From positions 3,806,001 through 3,870,000 of the forward strand of contig CM043967.1 of assembly GCA_014529385.2 (NCBI GenBank): a stretch of 64,000 nucleotides of DNA, read 5' to 3'. Positions 57,390 through 64,000 of the stretch are shown one piece after another (the first letter of the stretch is position 1; every line of letters starts with the position of its first letter). A program made the position numbers and the translations under genes. The DNA is from Adiantum capillus-veneris. Its lineage: Eukaryota > Streptophyta > Polypodiopsida > Polypodiales > Pteridaceae. The notes beneath the pieces are model-generated. The model made no database searches. It had not been told where the DNA came from and saw only the letters and a list, made by a program, of their open reading frames with translations.

Positions 57390-59454
57390 TAAAGTTGATG
57401 GATAGTTTTGGTGGCGCTCGTAGATCCCTTTACAATATCATGAAAGGATATGAGTGGAGCTACGTAGATGAATTGATAGCAAGAAAGACCTCGTTGAGGT
57501 TGAGGTACAAGTTTTGTGGCCATAAATTTGCGGGAATGCACATAGGGTAAAAGAACATGTGTTCAAAATTCTTGGAAATTTGTTAGCTTACAAAAACCCT
57601 CCTAAAGGTTTCCAAGGAAATTTCCTTGAATGGGCGCTCAAGGCAAAGAGATTACTTGTTGAAGGGAGAAGAAAACCCGATCGGAAAGTGATGAATTTAC
57701 CGATTGAGAGGGATGTATCATGTGGAGATGGCTTTTGAAGATGAAGTAAGCTAGCCTGCGTGTGCACAGGGGGGTGAGCAATGCTTCCCTGCTACTACTG
57801 CATACAATCAAGGGTCTGGTAACTCGAACCTCACACCTTCCACTTCTTATTTAAAAAGATGCAGAGTAGCATTAGTTGGTGGTCAACAAACGTATAATTG
57901 TTCTACTTTGCACCAAGCATTTGACAAACAATGGTTGCTTGAGCTACATCTCAAGTGGACCGAAGCTTTTGTTGCACGCAGAATTTCCTTTAATGTCATC
58001 CGTGATCCTATCTTCAAGGATGCTTTGATGAGCATAGCAAAGAAAGGATTTGTGGCACTTGATTACAACAAGATGCATATATACAATATCTAAATAAAGT
58101 GAAAGCTTCATCAGAGTGTATTCTGAAGCGCACAGTTCTTGAGTACGTACCACAGTATGGATGTACAATTGCTCTTAATGGATGGAAAAATTGTCAAAAA
58201 AAGGCCTTAAGAGGATCAATTTTTATTGAAGCATACATCTTCGAAAGAAAAAACAAGTGGTTTTCCAAAAGGCATAAATGAGTGTACAATTGGAAAAGCT
58301 AGTGGGTCCAAAATTGTCACGGCTAAGAGTGCCTTCAGTGAGGCAGACTCTTATAGACGCTAATCATATCGTCAAGTTCAATAGAGAGCATGCTTTTACT
58401 TATGCTCTATTTAGAACTAAGTCATCCGACAAGAATCTACAGAGATTTTGTAAGACGCGGTTTGCGACCGCATACTACGTTCTCGCAACATTGTAGCAAG
58501 GCAGCTTTTTGTGAAACAGTTGCAGATAGACGATGGGATATTTGGCTTGACAAGTATCCTCGCTATGAGGTTGCAACAACCAAGTGCTATCGACTTATAA
58601 ACTTTCCAATGTTACGGAGAAATCTGGAGAAAATTGTCATTGTTACAGAGTCTTTTGTGCATCTAGTATGCTTGTATGATACATATGCTTTCATATTTGG
58701 GTGGGTCTATTGGAGGATGCATGATTTTGTTCGCAAGCTAAAGGAGAGTACGTCCTTTGCAGCGCGAGAGAAAACCATGATGGCGTCCTTTGCTGAGAAA
58801 CATTGGGATCAATTACAGACCCCTTTACATGGGGCGTTTAGCTTTGTGTTGGTTCCAAAGTTTCAAATGCACAATCAATCTGCTAATAATGAGGTCATCG
58901 ATAATTTTAAGAAAGTGTGTGCACAGCTATTTGGTGATGTGGATGGCAAGGTAGCTTACACGCAGAAGATGGCCTACACCAACATAGAAGGAATGCTCGG
59001 GGATCCATGGCACTTAGATGCAATTAAGACATTGAGTGCACTTGTTTGGTGGAAGGAATATGGAGGGGAGAAAATGGAGCTATAGTATGTGGTTGTCAAG
59101 GTCTTATCAGTGGCCGCCTCCGATGGAAGCTGTGAGCGAAATTGGTCGTCTTTTGCTCTTGTGCACCCAAAGGAAAGAAATCGATTGAGTCCAAAACGAG
59201 TTGTAGACTTAGTGTACGTCTTTTGCAATATGCGATTAATGCACAAGCCTGCAAGGATAGCCACAGAAGCTATTGAGCAAAGCGCCGGATGTTTCCAAAC
59301 CCACAAAGCAATTGCAGGTAAATCCCACTCTTATGATGAAATTGAGTGGAATTGGGAAGATGTGGATCCAGAGTGTTCAGATGTAAAGGAACCGGATGAT
59401 GTGAAGGAATTGGATGATATGGTGCGTGTGATTGACGCTACAGATAATATATGA
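57390..59454 (+). pseudogene. hAT-superfamily transposase pseudogene
   Basis: Successive + frames show DELIARKTSLRLRYKFCGHK near 57480 (BED finger-like), FDKQWLLELHLKWTEAFVAR near 57915, DGWKNCQKKA near 58170 and CKTRFATAYYVLATL near 58450. An open frame at 58390-59085 contains RRWDIWLDKYPRYEV-like wording and DPWHLDAIKTLSALVWWKEYGG. The last frame, 59089-59454, has VAASDGSCERNWSSFALVH, the hAT dimerisation motif, and an acidic tail. Many stops make it inactive. It is not close to the hAT at 3760-7863. I could not identify terminal repeats or a target duplication. Confidence 0.78.
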
Positions 59455-59484
59455 ACAAGTTTATGTCGTGGCAGAGAATGACCG

Positions 59485-59785
59485 TGGCTCTTTAGACTCT
59501 TAAAGGAATTCTCGTTAATCCTACCATTACGTTGAATGTAGATGCATTGTACTAATAAAAGATATAGCGCTTAATCGCTTGGGCTTTCCCCCGGAAATCC
59601 CTTCGCTTGCCTTTACCCGTTGCTGCCACAGTAAGGGATCTTTAGACTCTTGAAGGCAGGCTCGTCAATCCTACCATTACGTTTCAAAATGTAGATACAT
59701 TTAAGTAAAGTAAAGTAAAGTAATTCTTGATATGGCTAATGCTTTATCGCTTGGGCTTTCCCCTTGGAAATCCCTTCGCTTGCTA
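59485..59785 (+). repeat. two tandem copies of a ~145-bp unit
   Basis: Units at about 59490-59603 and 59640-59782 share TCTTTAGACTCTT(A/G)AAGG, CGT(T/C)AATCCTACCATTACGTT, ATCGCTTGGGCTTTCCCC and GGAAATCCCTTCGCTTGC. The second has an extra (AAGTA)n. It could be a short non-coding retroposon or the subterminal part of the adjacent hAT; the sequence does not decide. Confidence 0.7.
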
Positions 59786-60207
59786 GGATTGTGCTTTACA
59801 GACTGCCATGTAGCTGAGATATCAGCGTGCAACCTTTCAATATTCACTTTTTTATTAGAGAAAAACGAAGTATAATTATAAACCATGATCTATTTATCAT
59901 CTAATGGTCAAATCGTCACTTACTATTTTAATGGAATTGATCCCAGTTCAACAGTATCTCAAGATATTTCAAGTTACACGGAATCTCAAGTTCTTGAAAA
60001 TGTTAACTCTTATTACGATTATTATGTGCTTTTAACTACACTTATGTAACACTTTTGTATATGATGGTTCAAAGAGGCACTCCATTTCTATAAGGACTAA
60101 CACTTATATATATGACGGTTTAGAGGTGCACTCATTTTTGTAATGATTGCAGAGCCATACGTGGGTGAGAAATGCAACATACCTTTAATTATGTAATTTT
60201 TTGGTGT

Positions 60208-60717
60208 CAGAATACTCACTCTCATTGACCGAGCACTGGAGCTATGGAGATCCAGACCACGATTAAGGAGAGGGGCTACACAACATTGACGGAGACTACA
60301 ACAAAGGAGTCGAGCTACTCTCTCCACATCCAGAGTGCAAATGAGGATGGATCCTAGTAGTAGTATCTTTGTTCTAGTTCTTTCTTTTGTGCACATACCT
60401 TGTATTAGATTCTCTATTTTGTAACAAATTGATCTCAGAGGTCTATTGAGAGAGGGTTTTGGGCCACTTTCTAGAGTCATGAGATACCAGGATCAGAGAT
60501 GCCTTGGATTATACTTACTGGAGATTCGCAAACCCAGAGAGGACCTCTTGAAGAGGGGCACAATGAGAGACCCAGCGACAATGGAAGATTATAGATTTCT
60601 TTCAGTCACAAACAGAGGAGTTCGAGCAGCCTCCACAACACAACAACACCAGAGGCATACTGCTTGATTGGGCGATAGAGTTGGGGCGGTCCCGTCGCCC
60701 ACGGATGAGGGGGCCTC
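60208..60717 (+). mobile_element. CT-associated LINE, two short + strand fragments
   Basis: Positions 60208-60440 match the protein end and 3' untranslated part of the copy L subfamily (CTCATTGACCGAGCACTGGAGC, TAGTAGTAGTATC, ending TGATCTCAGAGGTC). Positions 60445-60717 match the zinc-motif-downstream region (EGFGPLSRVMRYQDQRCLGL). They lie head to tail without a clear CT tract between them. They join at 60718 to LINE sequence in the opposite orientation. Confidence 0.75.
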
Positions 60718-63460
60718 TCGAAGAGATCAGCACAATATCGTCAGCATATAACAATAGTGGAATCCATGTCCCTGCGAGTTGTGCACCTCTATCACCATCT
60801 CTCTCAATATAGTTAGAAACCTCATCCACATACATATCAAATAGAGCAGAAGAGAGCGGGCAGTTCTGCTTCACTCTGATAGTGGAGTGAACTAATGTAG
60901 ATAGCCCACTATTGGGCACTGACAACGTTAGTGGGGATGTCGTGGTATTCAGTCATTACTATGCATGATGGAGCTGATGGTTATATTGTCTTGTTGGTAA
61001 CTACCATGGGTCTACACCTTGCACTTTCCTTCAAGGGTGAATCTGGGCTTATCCTGGATTCATCTAGGTATATTTTTTAGTCGTATAGCGGACATGCAGA
61101 CTTCACATTGTGACGTTTTCGTCCGAGTTACGACCAGTTGATATTGTGCTAATGATTTCTTTCTATCTTTTGTGGTGCTATGCCCTATCAACTACCTCAT
61201 TTTTGTGCTAATTTTTTCGATTTCATGCTTCTTTTAGTGCTAGGCTTCATTATGGCCGAGTCTGCCAGAGTCATGACAGAAACTCAGTACGCTGAACTTT
61301 TGTGCTGATGTATGCTCATGTGTGTGTGTTTGCGTGTGGTGCGTGTTGTGTTGGAGAGCATATGTTAGTACCTAGTTCTACACCCACTATTGGGCACTGA
61401 CGACGTTAGTGGGGATGTCGTGGTATTTAGTCATTACTATGCATGATGGAGTTGATGGTTATTTTGTCTTGTGGGTGACTACCATGGGTCTATACCTTGC
61501 ACTTTCCTTCAAGGGTGAATCTGGGCTTATCCTGGATTCATCTAGGTATATAATGTAGATAGCCCCTCTGAAGTGCATACATTCCCCACTACTGACGTGT
61601 ATAATGCCATGATCCCCCCAATCAGCTCTGTGGGTACTCCCATCTCTTGTAGTATGCGCATCAATCTAGCTCTGGGTAGTGTGTCAAATGCTTTGCGGAA
61701 GTCCACAAAGCTACAATAGATCCGTGTGATCTATTGTGGCTCAATTATGACTCTGAGTGTCAAGATGTGGTCAAGAGTAGAAAAACCTCTCCTGAACCCG
61801 GCCTACCCGGCTGCGCATATACCCTCCCTCTCTACCCATCTACTCAGCTCTTGCTCAAGAATGGATGCGTACAACTGTGCCAATGTGTGTCCAATCATGA
61901 TAGTGCGATAATTCCCAAGCTCCATAGGGTCTCTTGACTTGAAGATAGGTACAATAGTAGATAAGCTCCAAGTATCAGGCAAGCCCTCACACTGGGCACG
62001 GTTGAACATAACTGCTAGAAGCTCTGCGAGCAAATCCCTGGCATGTATAAAATGCTCAGCTACTAAGTCATCATGATCATATGCTCTTCTAGTCCTCATC
62101 CTATCAATGGCTTTCTTCACCATCTCAGCGGCGGTGAAAAAAGCACACGTGTGGGCATGGATTGGTGGGGTCGGGAAGGGGCGGCTGTCGAGGAACTGTG
62201 TACAAAGATGATGCATACTGGCCCCATGCCTCTATAGAGGTAATGGCAGGGGGTGGGGAGTGTTCATGAAAGAGTCGCCATGCCTCACGTGAGTCGTGAC
62301 TCAAGAATAGTTGGTATAGACCCTGCTCTAGTCGAGCCAAAAATACCCTCTTCTTCCTTCGCACTAGGCGTCGACTGTTTGTGAATCATGTCCTCCAAAA
62401 GTACCTCCCTCGGAAGTCTGGCTCTTGTCTCCCGGCATTCATCATCATACCAACTATTATGGGGCATGCTCCCAGAACGCCGTCTTTGCTTAGGTTGGGT
62501 GTGTGGGTATGCCTCTGTTGCTGCATCATGCAATGTGTGTCTCAGTATAGTAGTAAGCTCCTCCAAAGGTCGCTCTAGCTCCTCAGTGCACAGGCGTTTG
62601 TAGATCCCATCTATGTATACAAAGTTCTTCTCCCGCGTGAAGGTGTAGCGAGTAGGGGCTGCTACCCGTGGCGTGTGCTGGACTAAAGTGGAAAGAGATG
62701 GTCATCGACACAAGGGCATGATCTATTGTCACACCAACAGGTATGGGTCCAACCGTGAGATCCTGGATACTAGAGATGAAGCTCGGCTGTGCCATGACGT
62801 AATCCTATGTGCTGGCTCCCTGTCTGTGTGGAAAGCATATAAAACCTCCCGTAGTGGGAAATCTTTGTAGACCATTCAAGATGGCCAGTCCATGTGCAGT
62901 CCTCATGTCTATCAAGGTGTCGTTCATACTGAGTATGCTCCATATTCTGTGATAGTCTAAACAGCCCCATCTCTGCAACATTCAGCTCCCTCAGCATCTC
63001 CTCTGAAGTATCATAAAATATTGTCTGGTGGTGGGTAGTCCTAGCATTGAAATCCCCTAGTATGATAATATTACCATCTCTAGAGAACTCCCATATGTCA
63101 TCATCCAAAATAGAAAAGGGGGATTGTCCTCTGGGTGGTGCATATACTAACATACTTGGGGGGAAGTAGCAAATAGCAATGTAGAGATATCTGCCTGTCT
63201 CTGCTCTCAATCTCACCCACATGTACCTAGCCTGCTCATCCCTATGGGCTTTATCTATCAATGGTTGCAACTCCCACTGTCACTCCCCTTGAGCCCGCCC
63301 CTTTGTCACTGACGTGAGGCAGACTGACCAAGGGCCTGATGTGTCTCAGAGTAGAAAATGATGTCTCTGCACCCACATCAAGGCGCATAGATTCATTGCA
63401 ATTCCAGGTAGCAACTCTGAGTGTGGTTCCATAGGTCTCGCACCATCATCACCACTGCTC
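60718..63460 (-). mobile_element. CT-associated LINE, copy N, interrupted by a small insertion
   Basis: On the minus strand, 60718-60907 covers GAQLAGTWIPLLLYADDIVL and reverse transcriptase motif B. After an insertion at 60908-61550 the LINE continues from 61551 with RRAYDHDDLVAEHF-type and NYRTIMIGHTLAQLYASILE frames (61803-62216). It runs up to the endonuclease frame 62770-63270 (QARYMWVRLRAETGRYLYIA, GNIIILGDFNART). GDFN carries the endonuclease Asp/Asn. It then appears to run into an ORF1-like region to the window edge. Frameshifts show it is inactive. Confidence 0.8.
60908..61550 (+). mobile_element. 643-bp insertion with direct terminal repeats and 15-bp target duplication
   Basis: The LINE sequence TAATGTAGATAGCCC is present on both sides (60893-60907 and 61551-61565). 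Between them lie two ~165-bp direct repeats (about 60905-61073 and 61383-61551). They share ACTATTGGGCACTGAC, TCATTACTATGCATGATGGA and CTGGGCTTATCCTGGATTC, and a 310-bp middle part separates them. The ends are not TG...CA and I see no primer site. The related end GGGCTTATCTTGGATTCCTC also occurs at 57335-57360. No protein is encoded. Confidence 0.75.
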
Positions 63461-63465
63461 CATCT

Positions 63466-64000
63466 CGGTTAAAGGCAATCTTACCTTTTTCCCTTGCTAC
63501 TCTAATCTCCGGCATCACCTCCTACATATGAGCGATCTGCGAGAGGGTAAGGTCATTCCCGAGAAAGATGCCCGTCTTCTTAAGAGTTGGTCTCTTCTTC
63601 AAAAAGTCCTCCTTCGCTTCCATAGAGGTCTCGTACCATCATCACCACTGCTCCAAGCTTGTGTGCATCGACTCATTAACCCCCATCATAGTCATGAGTT
63701 CTTTTACCTCTTTGTCCACGCTATCTTTGTCTTTAAGGCCACAAATTCTCACATGTAAAGCACGCACACGTCTTCTTTGCTCCTCTTCTAGTGTCAGGTT
63801 AATAATGGTGGGTGTGGACGTATTTTCCTTGCCTTTTCCTTTCTTGGCAACCTCAATCCATTTCTCAGCCTCATCCGCTTTCTAATGATGAGTCTTTGTA
63901 ATAACATCTTTTTTCGTGCTGCTCTTCCCCCTCTTTAATGGCCTGGAATTCTTTAATCGTGTCGAGTTCTTCTATTACCGAGGGTTGCAATTCTCCTTCT
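63466..64000 (-). pseudogene. probable ORF1 of the CT-associated LINE, running off the window
   Basis: Read on the minus strand with frame changes, the sequence gives KWIEVAKKGKGKENTSTPTI and RRRVRALHVRICGLKDKDSV, a short RNA-binding-like start. GIFLGNDLTLSQIAHM and PEIRVAREKGKIAFNRDG follow just before the endonuclease region of copy N. This wording is typical of LINE ORF1 proteins of the RRM/CTD type. A stop follows HM. A 30-bp phrase (GGTCTCG(C/T)ACCATCATCACCACTGCTCCA) is repeated at 63435 and 63627. Confidence 0.5.

Larger units (their letters stand above)
54296..64000 (+). other. F2KP: F2KP last visible intron, over 9.7 kb, right end outside the window
   Basis: Donor GTAGCC at 54296 has no matching acceptor and final exon that I could find. 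The interval holds copia and L1 scraps, a hAT pseudogene, tandem repeats and a LINE. At 55000-57100 I see only AT-rich sequence, including a cluster of TTCGAT/ATCGAA palindromes at 56818-56894. Confidence 0.7.

Overview
The window looks like nuclear DNA of a land plant with a large, transposon-rich genome. The host gene has the plant domain order of 6-phosphofructo-2-kinase/fructose-2,6-bisphosphatase (F2KP: starch-binding domain, then kinase, then phosphatase). Its introns have GT-AG borders and there is no sign of prokaryotic organisation. The transposon mix (plant hAT, Ty3/gypsy and copia remnants, L1-type LINEs and a second, non-L1 LINE family) and the very long introns suggest a fern or other large-genome seed-free plant. 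That placement is a guess, not a demonstration.

One host gene runs on the + strand through almost the whole window. I could place 21 consecutive F2KP coding exons between about 8361 and 54295. All are open, joined in consistent phase, and add up to about 680 codons. The first exon(s), encoding the start of the protein and of the starch-binding domain, lie to the left of position 1 or were not recognised. The last exon (roughly the final 25 residues) lies beyond 64000 or was not recognised. About 2.0 kb of coding sequence is therefore spread over at least 46 kb. Three introns account for most of this: 14620-26877 (12.3 kb), 32444-53597 (21.2 kb) and the last one, longer than 9.7 kb.

Layout. 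1-524 holds nothing recognised. 530-8137 is a minus-strand gypsy-type LTR element with a 5-bp target duplication; its right LTR is split by a complete 4.1-kb hAT transposon with an 8-bp duplication. 8361-14619 carries F2KP exons 1-10. 15.4-25.1 kb is an apparent LTR whose CT repeat has been filled by six LINE copies lying end to end. 26878-32443 carries exons 11-17 with L1-type fragments in the 27947-31754 intron. 32444-53597 is one giant intron with L1 fragments, minus-strand copies of the CT-associated LINE, a gypsy/LTR remnant, tandem repeats, a nearly intact LINE (42639-45708), and an L1-type element (47174-52340) embedded in AC repeats. 53598-54295 carries exons 18-21. 54296-64000 is the next intron, with copia and L1 scraps, a decayed hAT gene, a tandem duplication, and a LINE interrupted by a small element with a 15-bp target duplication.

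The most notable pattern is the non-L1 LINE family. Copies with clear boundaries sit directly against (TC)n on their sense strand, and five successive joints between copies in 16.3-25.0 kb consist of nothing but a CT tract. This points to strand-specific insertion into a simple repeat, with each copy regenerating a target for the next. The gene seems to tolerate this because all insertions lie in introns.
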